64,000 nt of DNA from Frateuria sp. Soil773. Lineage in GTDB: Bacteria > Pseudomonadota > Gammaproteobacteria > Xanthomonadales > Rhodanobacteraceae. Positions 1-9,333 of this stretch are shown in pieces. The stretch covers positions 1 to 64,000 of the forward strand of contig NZ_LMSL01000005.1 of assembly GCF_001428405.1 (NCBI RefSeq). Reading direction: 5' to 3'. How positions within the stretch are numbered: position 1 is the first letter of the stretch; each line of letters starts with the position of its first letter. Both the position numbers and the translations under genes were made by a program. The notes beneath the pieces were generated by a model. That model was not told the origin of the DNA, searched no databases, and worked only from the letters and a program-made list of their open reading frames with translations.

Positions 1-1
1 C

Positions 2-1492
2 GACGGCCTGGACAACCTAGCGGTGAAGTACGACGACGCCAGCAAGGGCAAGGTCACCCTGGGCGGTGCCGGCGGCACCGTGGTCACCAACGTCAAGGAC
101 GGCGACGTCTCCGACGGCAGCACCGATGCGGTGAACGGCAGCCAGCTTTACGCCGTGCAGGCGCAGGTGAACCAGAACGCCACCAACATCACCCTGCTGG
201 ACGGCCGCGTCACCAGCATCGAGGGCAGCATCAGCAACATCAACAACGGCAGCGTGGGCATGTTCCAGGTCAGCCAGGACCACAACACGCCGCCGCCGGC
301 GCCGACCGGGCGCAACTCGGCGGCGGGCGGCGCCGGTGCGCAGGCGTCGGGCGACGACAGCGTGGCCGTCGGCAACGACAGCAAGGCCGCGGGCAAGGGC
401 GGCACCGCGCTGGGCAACGCTGCCGAGGCGCGCAAGGACGGCGACGTGGCGCTCGGCGCCGGCGCGGTGGCCGACCGCGGCGCGGAGAGCTACACCGGCA
501 AGTATTCCGGCGCGCAGAACGACAGCGTCGGCACCGTGTCGGTGGGCAATGCCGGGACCGGCGAGACGCGCACCGTGAGCAACGTGGCCGACGGCAAGGA
601 GGCCACCGACGCGGTGAACCTGCGCCAGCTCGACGGTGCCGTGGCCGAATCGAAGAGCTACACCGACAGCCGCATCGGCGACGTGGTCAACAACATCAAC
701 AACGGCGCCACCGGCATGTTCCAGGTGAGCCAGGACCACAACGCCCCGGCGCCGAAGGCTGGCGGCAAGAACTCGGTGGCGGGCGGTTCCGGCGCGGAGG
801 CGTCGGGCGACAACGGCACCGCGCTGGGCAACGACACGCTCGCTTCCGGTACCGGCAGCACGGCGGTGGGCAACGGCGCCCATGCGACCGGCGACAACAG
901 CGTGGCGCTCGGCGCCGGCTCGGTGGCCGACCGCGCGGACAGCGTGTCGGTGGGGTCGGCCGGGCACGAGCGGCAGGTCACCAACGTGGCGGCCGGCACC
1001 CAGTCCACCGATGCGGTCAACGTGGGCCAGCTCAAGGCGGCGCAGGCGGGCAGCGTGCAGTACGACACCGGCACCGACGGCAGCGTCGACTACGCCAACG
1101 TCACGCTGAACCGCGGCGGCGCGGCCAGCACCCTGCACAACGTCGCCGCCGGTACGGCGCCGACCGACGCGGCCAACGTGGCCCAGTTGCGCGACGGGCT
1201 GCAGGAAACCCGCAACTGGGCGCGCGACTACGCCGACCAGCGCTTCCGCCAGGTCGGCCGCAACGCCAACGCGGGCGTGGCCTCGGCGATGGCGATGGCC
1301 GGCCTGCCGCAGGCGTACGAGCCGGGCAAGAGCATGGCTTCGGTGGCGGCCAGCAGCTTCCGCGGCGAGTCCAGCCTGGCGGTCGGCGTATCGACCATCT
1401 CCGAGAGCGGCCGCTGGGTCTACAAGCTCACCGGCTCGACCAACTCGCGCGGCGACGGCGGCGTGACGGTCGGCGCCGGCATGCAGTGGTAA
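2..1492 (+). CDS. YadA-type trimeric autotransporter adhesin, 3' part (5' end outside window)
   Basis: The frame is open from base 2, so only the C-terminal ~496 residues are present. The product is a type Vc (trimeric autotransporter) surface adhesin of the outer membrane. It shows head-type repeats with SVAVGNDS- and TALGNDT-like units, neck motifs of the form ATDAVNLRQL and STDAVNVGQL, and a last stretch of ~75 residues ending GVTVGAGMQW that matches a YadA anchor, which forms the trimeric 12-strand barrel. A head module of ~80 residues carrying GMFQVSQDHN occurs twice, evidence of internal duplication. A lipoprotein gene with an OmpA domain follows 138 bp downstream on the same strand. 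The N-terminal signal peptide cannot be seen here. Family assignment is secure; the ligand is unknown. Confidence 0.93.
   Translation, partial: DGLDNLAVKYDDASKGKVTLGGAGGTVVTNVKDGDVSDGSTDAVNGSQLYAVQAQVNQNATNITLLDGRVTSIEGSISNINNGSVGMFQVSQDHNTPPPAPTGRNSAAGGAGAQASGDDSVAVGNDSKAAGKGGTALGNAAEARKDGDVALGAGAVADRGAESYTGKYSGAQNDSVGTVSVGNAGTGETRTVSNVADGKEATDAVNLRQLDGAVAESKSYTDSRIGDVVNNINNGATGMFQVSQDHNAPAPKAGGKNSVAGGSGAEASGDNGTALGNDTLASGTGSTAVGNGAHATGDNSVALGAGSVADRADSVSVGSAGHERQVTNVAAGTQSTDAVNVGQLKAAQAGSVQYDTGTDGSVDYANVTLNRGGAASTLHNVAAGTAPTDAANVAQLRDGLQETRNWARDYADQRFRQVGRNANAGVASAMAMAGLPQAYEPGKSMASVAASSFRGESSLAVGVSTISESGRWVYKLTGSTNSRGDGGVTVGAGMQW
235..480 (+). repeat. adhesin head module, copy 1
   Basis: First copy of a duplicated segment inside the adhesin gene. 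It encodes NINNG..GMFQVSQDHN, then a Pro-rich linker, then AxG head repeats ending GAGAVADRG. The second copy lies at about 691-940. Confidence 0.75.
691..940 (+). repeat. adhesin head module, copy 2
   Basis: Second copy of the module at about 235-480. The proteins share INNG, GMFQVSQDHN and the ALGAGSVADR ending. The Pro-rich linker differs, which indicates diverged duplication rather than a recent exact repeat. Confidence 0.75.
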
Positions 1493-1630
1493 GCCCGTAG
1501 CCAGTCTGTCGCCGTCCGCACGCTGCATGTCACCCCGAGATCGCACGTCGTGCGGGCGGCGGCACCCCCATTGCGGCATGGCAGCGGGCTTGATCGCCCG
1601 GCTGCCTGCCTCCGAATCGAGGAGTACGAA

Positions 1631-2464
1631 ATGAAGATTGCCCTTGGAAAGACGATCCTGCTGTCGCTGGGCATGGCCGGCCTCGCCGCCTGCGCCAACG
1701 TGAGCCGCGGCATCGCCGCCGACGGCCGCGGCGCGGACGAGCTGCGCTGGCCGGCGCCGGAAGACACCACGCCGATGCACCGCGACGGCACCTGGCCCAC
1801 ACTCGCCAGCGTGCGGCAGGTGCAGGCGGGCCAGAGCAAGGACCAGGTGAGGGCGCTGATCGGTGCGCCGCACTTCAGCGAAGGCGTGTTCGGCGTGCGC
1901 GAATGGAACTACCTGTTCCACCTGCGCGACGGGCAGGCCGGCACGGCGACGGTGTGCCAGTTCAAGGTGCTGTTCGACGAGCACCGGCTGGCGCAGAGCT
2001 TCCACTGGAAGCCGGAGACCTGCGCCGCGCTGCTGGAGCCGCCGGCGCCCGCAGCACCGGTCGCACCGGCGCCCGCGGCCGGCGTCGAGCGCCGCAGCCT
2101 GTCCGCCGATGCGCTGTTCGCGTTCGACCGCTCCGGCCTGGCCGACATCCGCCCGGAAGGCCGCCTCCAGCTCGACCGGCTGGCCCGCGAGCTGCAGTCG
2201 CGCGAGGCCGGCGGCACGATCGCGGTGATCGGCCATGCCGACCGGCTCGGCAGCGCCGACTACAACCAGGCGCTGTCGCAGCGGCGCGCCGACACGGTGC
2301 GCGCGTACCTGGTGGACAAGGGCGTCGCGGCGGACGCGATCACCGCCGAAGGCCGCGGCAGCAGCGAGCCGGTGGCCGAGTGCGGCATGACCGCCCGCGC
2401 CGCGCTGATCGCCTGCCTGGCACCGGACCGGCGGGTGGAGATCGTGGTCGGCCCGCGTTCCTGA
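1631..2464 (+). CDS. outer-membrane lipoprotein with SmpA/OmlA-like and OmpA C-terminal domains
   Basis: A 277-residue lipoprotein. The ATG at 1631 is chosen over a GTG further upstream because it follows a GAGGAG-like ribosome site and opens a signal peptide with lipobox LAAC (Cys21). Residues ~55-130 resemble the SmpA/OmlA (BamE) fold: a GQSKDQVRALIGAP segment, then REWNY and FKVLFDEHRL. After a Pro/Ala linker, residues ~160-275 form an OmpA-like peptidoglycan-binding domain with FAFDRSGLADIRPEG, IAVIGHADRLGS and the closing DRRVEIVV. It therefore probably tethers the outer membrane to peptidoglycan. It lies just downstream of the adhesin and may help anchor or assemble it; that link is inference from position only. 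Confidence 0.85.
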   Translation: MKIALGKTILLSLGMAGLAACANVSRGIAADGRGADELRWPAPEDTTPMHRDGTWPTLASVRQVQAGQSKDQVRALIGAPHFSEGVFGVREWNYLFHLRDGQAGTATVCQFKVLFDEHRLAQSFHWKPETCAALLEPPAPAAPVAPAPAAGVERRSLSADALFAFDRSGLADIRPEGRLQLDRLARELQSREAGGTIAVIGHADRLGSADYNQALSQRRADTVRAYLVDKGVAADAITAEGRGSSEPVAECGMTARAALIACLAPDRRVEIVVGPRS

Positions 2465-2473
2465 GCGGCTTCG

Positions 2474-2502
2474 CCACGGCAGGGAACCGCTCCCTGCCGT
2501 GG
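2474..2502 (+). terminator. perfect hairpin after the OmpA-type lipoprotein gene
   Basis: A perfect 12-bp stem (CCACGGCAGGGA with its complement) and a 5-base loop start ten bases after the stop codon. There is no T-run, so it is a weak or Rho-assisted terminator or a 3'-end-protecting hairpin. Confidence 0.5.
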
Positions 2503-2741
2503 TGGTCGTCGGGCTCGATCCGCCGGTAATCGCCGGCGGGCTTTCTCTCTCCTGCTTGCGGGTCGGGCCGTCGCCGCAACATCGCCCCGCTTCCCTTCGT
2601 CGCCTTTGCATGCCGACGACAGAAGCGGCGATGCGGGGCGGTGCCGGTTCGCCCGGGCGGGGGCAAGGCGCCTGCTGCACGCAGGAACACCCTGGACCGT
2701 TCCGGTCCTCCCGCTCCGCTCCGCAGGCCGGCGGCGGAGCC

Positions 2742-2773
2742 AAAAAAAACCGCGCCATGGGCGCGGTTTTTTC
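2742..2773 (-). terminator. bidirectional intrinsic terminator of gap
   Basis: An 11-bp stem AAAACCGCGCC / GGCGCGGTTTT around a tiny loop, flanked by A-run and T-run, lies about 20 bp past the gap stop codon. The A- and T-runs on both sides allow it to work in both directions. Confidence 0.9.
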
Positions 2774-2792
2774 ATCCTGGAAGCGCGACGGC

Positions 2793-4215
<1,423 letters not shown>

Positions 4216-4234
4216 GCGGACATTATGCCGTAGC

Positions 4235-4257
4235 TTGCTAAATTAGCAATTTCTAAT
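4235..4257. promoter_or_regulatory. divergent promoter/operator for bigR and the sulfide operon
   Basis: Two overlapping inverted repeats lie in an AT-rich patch: TTGCT-5-AGCAA (4235-4249) and ATTAG-6-CTAAT (4242-4257). A TAATAT box at 4255-4260 fits a rightward -10. The patch lies 20 bp from the repressor start and ~33 bp from the dioxygenase start, suited to repression of both directions. The operator role is inferred. Confidence 0.6.
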
Positions 4258-4289
4258 ATAGTGCGCCCATCGTCCAGCGGTGAAACGCC

Positions 4290-5168
4290 ATGCCTGCCGA
4301 AGTCGCCTCCTTCTTCCACTCGCCCACCTCGACCTGGACCCATGTGGTCAGCGATCCATCCAGCGGCGCGGCGGCGGTGATCGATCCGGTGCTGGACTTC
4401 GATCCCGCCAGCGGGCGGCTGGGCACCGAGGCGGCGCGGCAGGTGCTCGACCACCTGCAGGCGCGGCGGCTGGACCTGCGCTGGATCCTGGAGACGCACG
4501 CCCATGCCGACCACCTCACCGCGGCGGCCTGGCTGCGCGAGCAGACCGGCGTGCCGGTGGCGATCGGCCGCGGCATCGTCCAGGTGCAGTCCACTTTCAA
4601 GCGTCTGCTCGGGTTGGGCGACGGGTTTCGCGCCGACGGCTCGCCGTTCGACCGCCTGCTCGACGACGGCGAGCGGCTGCCGCTGGGGGCGCTCGAAGTG
4701 CAGGCGATGGCAACGCCGGGACACACGCCGGACGGCATGAGCTATCGCGTGGGCGACGCGGTGTTCATCGGCGACACGCTGTTCGCGCCGGCGGCCGGCA
4801 GCGCCCGCTGCGACTTCCCCGGCGGCGACGCCGCCATGCTGTATGCCTCGGTGCGCCGACTGTACGCGCTGCCGCCGGAGACCCGCGTGTTCCTCTGCCA
4901 CGATTACCCGCCGGCCGGCGCCGAGCCGCGCGCGGAGGTGCCGCTGGCCGAGCAGATGCAGGCGAACATCCATCTGGCCGCGGGTGTGGACGAGGCCGGC
5001 TTCGTCGCCATGCGCGAGCGCCGCGACGCCACGCTCGCCGCGCCGCGTCTGCTGTGGCCGGCGCTGCAGGTGAACATCCGCGCCGGACAGTTGCCGCCGC
5101 CCGACGCCGAGGGCCGGCGCTTCCTCAAGCTGCCGCTGGATGCCGCCGCGCTGGGGCCGCTCGCATGA
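4290..5168 (+). CDS. blh: metallo-beta-lactamase-fold persulfide dioxygenase (Blh/ETHE1-like)
   Basis: A 292-residue MBL-fold enzyme. It has the metal motif THAHADH (His70, His72, Asp74, His75), a second ligand region ATPGHTPDGMSY and IGDTLF, and LCHDYPP near the C-terminal third. ETHE1/Blh enzymes use mononuclear iron to oxidise glutathione persulfide to sulfite, a step in hydrogen sulfide detoxification. The gene is divergent from the BigR-like repressor and its stop overlaps the next start (ATGA), so it is translated with the YeeE-type proteins. Persulfide dioxygenase is favoured over glyoxalase II by this context and by the HDY segment. Confidence 0.9.
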   Translation: MPAEVASFFHSPTSTWTHVVSDPSSGAAAVIDPVLDFDPASGRLGTEAARQVLDHLQARRLDLRWILETHAHADHLTAAAWLREQTGVPVAIGRGIVQVQSTFKRLLGLGDGFRADGSPFDRLLDDGERLPLGALEVQAMATPGHTPDGMSYRVGDAVFIGDTLFAPAAGSARCDFPGGDAAMLYASVRRLYALPPETRVFLCHDYPPAGAEPRAEVPLAEQMQANIHLAAGVDEAGFVAMRERRDATLAAPRLLWPALQVNIRAGQLPPPDAEGRRFLKLPLDAAALGPLA

Positions 5169-5590
5169 GCCAGTTCACGCCGTGGAGCGCGCTCGCCGGG
5201 GGCGTGCTGATCGGTGCGGCTTCGCTGTGGCTGCTGGCCGCGCTGGGGCGCATCGCCGGGGTCAGCGGCATCGTCGCCGGACTGCTGCCGCCGCGCACCG
5301 GCGACTGGGCGTGGCGGCTGGCCTTCGTGCTCGGCCTGCCGCTTGGCGCGGCGTTGTGGCAGTGGTACGGGCCGCTCGACGTGGCCGGCCACGCGCCGGC
5401 CTGGCGGCTCGCGCTGGCCGGCCTGCTGGTGGGCTTCGGCACCCGGCTGGGCGGCGGTTGCACCAGTGGGCACGGCGTATGCGGCGTGGCGCGGCTGTCG
5501 CCACGCTCGCTGGCGGCGGTGGCGGTGTTCATGGCGACCGCCATGCTCACCGTGGCGCTGCTGCGGCATGGGCCGGGAGCCGTGCCGTGA
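5165..5590 (+). CDS. YeeE/YedE-family sulfur transporter, N-terminal half protein
   Basis: A 141-residue membrane protein with about four hydrophobic helices and the conserved GGGCTSGHGVCG motif of the YeeE/YedE (DUF395) family. Members move thiosulfate or related reduced sulfur across the inner membrane. The ATG at 5165 overlaps the dioxygenase stop (ATGA). The family's two halves are here separate genes that overlap by GTGA and presumably assemble into one channel. In the BigR regulon the protein is thought to move sulfite or thiosulfate out after persulfide oxidation. Confidence 0.88.
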   Translation: MSQFTPWSALAGGVLIGAASLWLLAALGRIAGVSGIVAGLLPPRTGDWAWRLAFVLGLPLGAALWQWYGPLDVAGHAPAWRLALAGLLVGFGTRLGGGCTSGHGVCGVARLSPRSLAAVAVFMATAMLTVALLRHGPGAVP

Positions 5591-6000
5591 GGCGCGCGCT
5601 TGCCGCGCTGCTGGCCGGTGTGGCGTTCGGGCTTGGCCTGGCAATGTCGGGCATGGCCGATCCTCGCAAGGTGCTCGGCTTCCTCGACGTGGCGGGCGAC
5701 TGGGATCCGAGCCTGCTGCTGGTGATGGCCGGTGCGGTCGGCGTCTACGCGCTTCTCTGGCGGCGACTGACGCAGCGTCCACGGCCATGGCTGGAGACGC
5801 AGTTCCGGCTGCCAGGGGCGCGCCGCATCGATGCGCGCCTGCTCGGCGGCGCGGCGCTGTTCGGCGCCGGCTGGGGCCTCGCCGGCTACTGCCCGGGGCC
5901 GGCGCTGGCAGGCCTCGGGCTGGGCAACGCCGACCTGCGCTGGCTGTTGCCGGCCCTGCTGCTCGGCGTGTGGCTGGCCGGACGCGTGCCGGCGCGCTGA
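5587..6000 (+). CDS. YeeE/YedE-family sulfur transporter, C-terminal half protein
   Basis: A 137-residue membrane protein, the partner of the preceding gene. It begins at GTG 5587, overlapping the upstream stop as GTGA. It shows FGLGLAMSGMADPRKVLGFLD, which is typical of the second YeeE half, and a late GYCPGPAL motif whose cysteine matches the family's sulfur-conducting cysteines. About four membrane helices are visible. It is the last gene of the bigR-controlled operon; 48 bp separate it from the nuclease gene. Confidence 0.85.
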   Translation: MRRALAALLAGVAFGLGLAMSGMADPRKVLGFLDVAGDWDPSLLLVMAGAVGVYALLWRRLTQRPRPWLETQFRLPGARRIDARLLGGAALFGAGWGLAGYCPGPALAGLGLGNADLRWLLPALLLGVWLAGRVPAR

Positions 6001-6048
6001 GCGGAGCGTGTGGCAGACTGCGTGGCCTTCCCGCACCGGAACCCCGTC

Positions 6049-6876
6049 ATGCTCCCGTTCCGCCGCCTGCTGACCGTCGCGCTCGCCGGCTTCGCCATCG
6101 CGCCCGCCGCCCATGCCTGGGGACCGCTCGGCCACAGCATCGTCGCCGAGCTGGCGCAGCGGCACCTGAACCCGGCCGCCGAGGCCGAAGTGGAGCATCT
6201 GCTGGCGCCCGAACACACCACGCACCTGGCCGACGTCGCCAGCTGGCCGGACCAGATCCAGGACGATCCGGCGCTGGCGGCGCTGTGGAAGCAGACCCGT
6301 GCGCTACACTACATCGACTTCTTGCACGGCGACTGCGACTACGTGCCGCCGCGCGACTGCAGGGGCGGCAAGTGCGTGGTGGCCGGCCTCGACCATTACG
6401 TGCAGATCCTCGCCGACCGCGGCCAGCCCGACGCCGCGCGCCGCGAGGCGCTGAAGTTCGTGGTGCACTTCGTCGGCGACGTGCACCAGCCGCTGCACGC
6501 GGGCAGCCGCGACGACAAGGGCGGCAACACCTACCAGGTGCAGTTCCGGGGCAAGGGCAGCAACCTGCACAAGGTGTGGGATTCCGGCCTGCTCTCCACC
6601 CGCGGCCTGGACTGGCGCGGCTATGCCGCCGAGCTGGATGCGCGCGGTCCCGTGCCGCTGCCGCCGCCGATCGCGCCGCTGGACAACGCCTATGCGCAGT
6701 GGGCGGAAGAATCCTGCCGCATCACCGTCGCGCCGGGCTTCTATCCCGACGGCCACGTGATCGGCCAGGCCTACGTCGACGCCGAGCTGCCCGTCGCCGA
6801 GCGGCGCCTGCGCGAGGCGGGACGGCGCCTGGCCGAGGTGCTCAACCTCGCGCTGGAGGCACCTCGGCAGCCTTGA
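6049..6876 (+). CDS. secreted S1/P1-type nuclease
   Basis: A 275-residue zinc-dependent single-strand nuclease/3'-nucleotidase, exported. The ATG at 6049 is preferred to the upstream GTG because it opens a clean signal peptide cut after AHA, leaving Trp24 as the mature N-terminus. In P1 nuclease the N-terminal Trp1 and His6 bind zinc; here Trp24 and His29 (WGPLGH) keep that spacing. Other ligand segments visible are LHYIDF, HFVGDVHQPLHAG and NLHKVWDSGL. It likely salvages nucleotides or phosphate in the periplasm or outside the cell. It may be transcribed with the YeeE genes, but nothing links the functions. Confidence 0.93.
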   Translation: MLPFRRLLTVALAGFAIAPAAHAWGPLGHSIVAELAQRHLNPAAEAEVEHLLAPEHTTHLADVASWPDQIQDDPALAALWKQTRALHYIDFLHGDCDYVPPRDCRGGKCVVAGLDHYVQILADRGQPDAARREALKFVVHFVGDVHQPLHAGSRDDKGGNTYQVQFRGKGSNLHKVWDSGLLSTRGLDWRGYAAELDARGPVPLPPPIAPLDNAYAQWAEESCRITVAPGFYPDGHVIGQAYVDAELPVAERRLREAGRRLAEVLNLALEAPRQP

Positions 6877-7202
6877 GGAATGCGCCGCCGTCCGAATTTA
6901 TTGCATTGCGGCATGCCAGTCGCAGTGCGGATGGCCCGGTCCGGCGGCGCCGTCCGCCGGCGACGGCGCGGATGCGCCAGTCCATCCTCGGCGCGGCCGT
7001 GCAGCAGACCAATATGCGATGTCTGGACTGCCGTCGAACAGACCAGTGCTCCGCCGTATCCCGGCGATGTACGCACGCGGACCATACCACTGCGCCAGTC
7101 CGCGACCGTTCCGCGAGCAGTCCACTTGCGCCAGCGGCGGCAGGCGAAACACGCGGGCCCGCTACCCCTGGCGCGGCCGTCCGGTTCTGCTAGTTTGGAA
7201 GG
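6877..7202. other. intergenic region, no gene seen
   Basis: 326 bp between the nuclease and pyk. Open frames cross it but have no ribosome site and low-complexity Arg/Ala/Pro composition. It presumably contains the pyk promoter; no confident -35/-10 pair stands out. A GGAAGG ribosome site lies right before the pyk ATG. Confidence 0.55.
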
Positions 7203-8678
7203 ATGACTACCGAAACTGTGATGCGCCGCACCAAGATCGTCGCCACCCTGGGCCCCGCTACCGATGCGCCGGGCATGCTCGAGAAGATCCTCGCCGAAGG
7301 CGTGGACGTGGTCCGCCTCAACCTGTCGCACGGCCAGCCGGACGACCACCGCGCCCGCGCCAACGCCGTGCGCGACGCGGCGGCCAAGGTCGGCCGCGAG
7401 GTCGGCATCCTGGCCGACCTGCAGGGGCCGAAGATCCGCATCGAGAAGTTCGCCAACGGGCCGGTGGAACTGCGCGAGGGCGACGCCTTCGTGCTCGACT
7501 GCGCCCCGGGCGCGCCGGCGGGCGACGCCTCGCGGGTCGGGGTGAGCTACCACGACCTGCCGCGCGACGTGGCGGCCGGCGACGTGCTGCTGCTGGACGA
7601 CGGCCTGGTCGCACTGACCGTGCTGGCCGTGGTCGGCGCCGAGGTGCGCTGCCAGGTGCTGGTCGGCGGACGCCTGTCCGACCGCAAGGGGCTCAACCGG
7701 CAGGGCGGCGGCCTGTCCGTTTCCGCGCTGTCGGACAAGGACCGGGCCGACATCCAGCTCGCCGCCGAGATCGGCGCCGACTTCCTGGCGGTGTCGTTCG
7801 TGCGCTCGGCCGCAGACATGGACGAGGCGCGCCGGCTGCTGCACGAGGCCGGCGGCAATGCCGCGCTGGTGGCGAAGATCGAGCGCGCCGACGCGATCCC
7901 GGTGCTGGGCGAGATCATCGACGCCTCCGACGTGGTGATGGTGGCGCGCGGCGACCTGGGCGTGGAGATCGGCGACGCCGAGCTGCCCGGCCTGCAGAAG
8001 AAGATCATCCGCGAGGCGGTGCAGCGCAACCGCGCGGTGATCACCGCCACGCAGATGCTGCAGTCGATGGTGCGCTCGCCGATCCCGACCCGCGCCGAGG
8101 TGCTGGACGTGGCCAATGCGGTGATCGACGGCACCGACGCGGTGATGCTGTCGGAGGAATCCGCCGCCGGTGCGCACCCGGACAAGGCGGTGGCGGCGCT
8201 GCGCCGCATCTGCCTGGGCGCCGAGCGCCAGTTCGAGCCGAAGGAAGACCTGAGCGCCGGCGCGCACCAGTTCGACCGTACCGACCAGGCGATCGCGCTG
8301 GCCGCGATGCTGCTGGCCAGCGAGCTGGGCCTGCGCGCCATCGTGGCGCTGACCGAGTCAGGCGCCACCGCGCAATGGCTGTCGCGCTACCGCAGCGCGG
8401 TGCCGATCTACGCGCTGTCGCCGTTCGCCGGCTCGCGCCGGCGCATGCTGCTGCTGCGCGACGTGCAGCCGGTGGCGTTCAGCCACGGCGAGACGCAGAG
8501 CATGGCCGCCTCCACGCGCGCGGCGGTGCGGTTGCTGTTCGACCAGGGCCGGCTGGTGGAGGGCGACCGGGTGGTGATCACCTACGGCGACCGGGTCGGC
8601 CACGTCGGCGGCACCAACACCCTCAAGCTGCTCTCGGTCGAGGCGGGCGGCATGGTGGAGAGCCTGCGCGACCTGTAG
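7203..8678 (+). CDS. pyk: pyruvate kinase
   Basis: A 491-residue glycolytic enzyme transferring phosphate from phosphoenolpyruvate to ADP. It opens with RRTKIVATLGPATDAPGMLEKIL. The catalytic lysine lies in VAKIERADAI, followed by the metal/substrate segment MVARGDLGVEIG. It also has the signature-like VIDGTDAVMLSEESAAGAHP and a C-terminal effector domain with ALTESGATAQWLSRYR. Full length for the family. Start at ATG 7203 with GGAAGG just upstream. A small secreted protein gene follows after 75 bp on the same strand. Confidence 0.97.
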   Translation: MTTETVMRRTKIVATLGPATDAPGMLEKILAEGVDVVRLNLSHGQPDDHRARANAVRDAAAKVGREVGILADLQGPKIRIEKFANGPVELREGDAFVLDCAPGAPAGDASRVGVSYHDLPRDVAAGDVLLLDDGLVALTVLAVVGAEVRCQVLVGGRLSDRKGLNRQGGGLSVSALSDKDRADIQLAAEIGADFLAVSFVRSAADMDEARRLLHEAGGNAALVAKIERADAIPVLGEIIDASDVVMVARGDLGVEIGDAELPGLQKKIIREAVQRNRAVITATQMLQSMVRSPIPTRAEVLDVANAVIDGTDAVMLSEESAAGAHPDKAVAALRRICLGAERQFEPKEDLSAGAHQFDRTDQAIALAAMLLASELGLRAIVALTESGATAQWLSRYRSAVPIYALSPFAGSRRRMLLLRDVQPVAFSHGETQSMAASTRAAVRLLFDQGRLVEGDRVVITYGDRVGHVGGTNTLKLLSVEAGGMVESLRDL

Positions 8679-8753
8679 GCGGCGTTTCACCTGCCGGCCG
8701 CGCGCGACGGGATTACACTGGCGACCGGTCACCAATACCTGCCGGAGATTCCG

Positions 8754-9197
8754 ATGAACGCCTTCCGCACCGTTCGCATCCCCCTGCTGCTCGGCCTGGG
8801 GCTGGCCTGCGCCGTGCCGGCGCTGGCGCAGTCCGCGCACCGCCTCGGCCCGCAGCGGATCAACGGCTACTGGATCCTGATCAACCACAACGTCGCCGTG
8901 GACGTGCCCAACGGCGGCCGCAACATGAACAAGCCCGGCTGCGCCTCGGTCAGCTACACCATCGGCTCGGACGGCGTGCCACGCGACATCAAGGTGGAAA
9001 AGGTGGTGCCGGCCGGCGACTTCGGCCAGATCGCGGCGAGCGCCGTGGCCAACTTCCGTTACGGTCCCTCGCTCACCAACCGCGCCAGCGAGCCGGTTTC
9101 CACGTACTACATCGTGCCGTTCAACTCGCCGGACCAGGGCGAGGGCCAGCAGCAGTTGATGGCCCCATGCAGGCTGCCCGGCTACGACGAGGGCTGA
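8754..9197 (+). CDS. secreted protein with TonB C-terminal-like domain
   Basis: A 147-residue exported protein. It has a signal peptide ending near ALAQSA, then a region with PGCASVSYTIGSDGVPRDIKVEKVVPAGDFGQIAASAVANFRY. This resembles the TonB C-terminal (energy-transducer) fold: beta strand, DGxxxxxxV, helix, FRY. There is no N-terminal membrane anchor or Pro-rich spanner, so it is not a working TonB; it may be a soluble periplasmic relative. Two cysteines (one in the domain, one near the C-terminus) could pair. Exact role unknown. Confidence 0.7.
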   Translation: MNAFRTVRIPLLLGLGLACAVPALAQSAHRLGPQRINGYWILINHNVAVDVPNGGRNMNKPGCASVSYTIGSDGVPRDIKVEKVVPAGDFGQIAASAVANFRYGPSLTNRASEPVSTYYIVPFNSPDQGEGQQQLMAPCRLPGYDEG

Positions 9198-9241
9198 ACC
9201 GGCCCGCGGCGGCCCCCGGGCGACCCGGGGGGCGATCCGGC

Positions 9242-9247
9242 TATAAT
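9242..9247 (+). promoter_or_regulatory. -10 box upstream of the aldolase gene
   Basis: A perfect TATAAT stands alone in a very GC-rich stretch 87 bp before the aldolase ATG. No good -35 is visible at 17 bp. The form (AT-rich -10 followed by CG) recurs before metB, gcvT, gcvH and cbs in this window. Confidence 0.45.
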
Positions 9248-9333
9248 CGCCCGCTTTGAGCCTTGCCGGCCCCGGTTTCCGGGGCGGCGTCATCCTTTGC
9301 GCGGCCACGCCGCCCCGACTGCACGGAGTCGTC

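Larger units (their letters stand above)
2465..2792. other. intergenic region with no gene, two hairpins
   Basis: 328 bp between the lipoprotein gene and the 3' end of gap. It holds the hairpin at 2474-2502 and the bidirectional terminator at 2742-2773. The rest is GC-rich sequence in which I see no gene with a ribosome site or recognisable protein. Confidence 0.6.

Noticed and set aside
17-2758. 913-residue open frame on the minus strand
   Set aside because: It is antisense to the adhesin and OmpA-type genes. Composition is Arg/Ala/His-rich with no domain; long shadow frames are common at this GC content.
6880-7206. 108-residue frame between the nuclease and pyk
   Set aside because: No ribosome site, Arg/Pro/Ser-rich noise composition, and it overlaps the pyk start.
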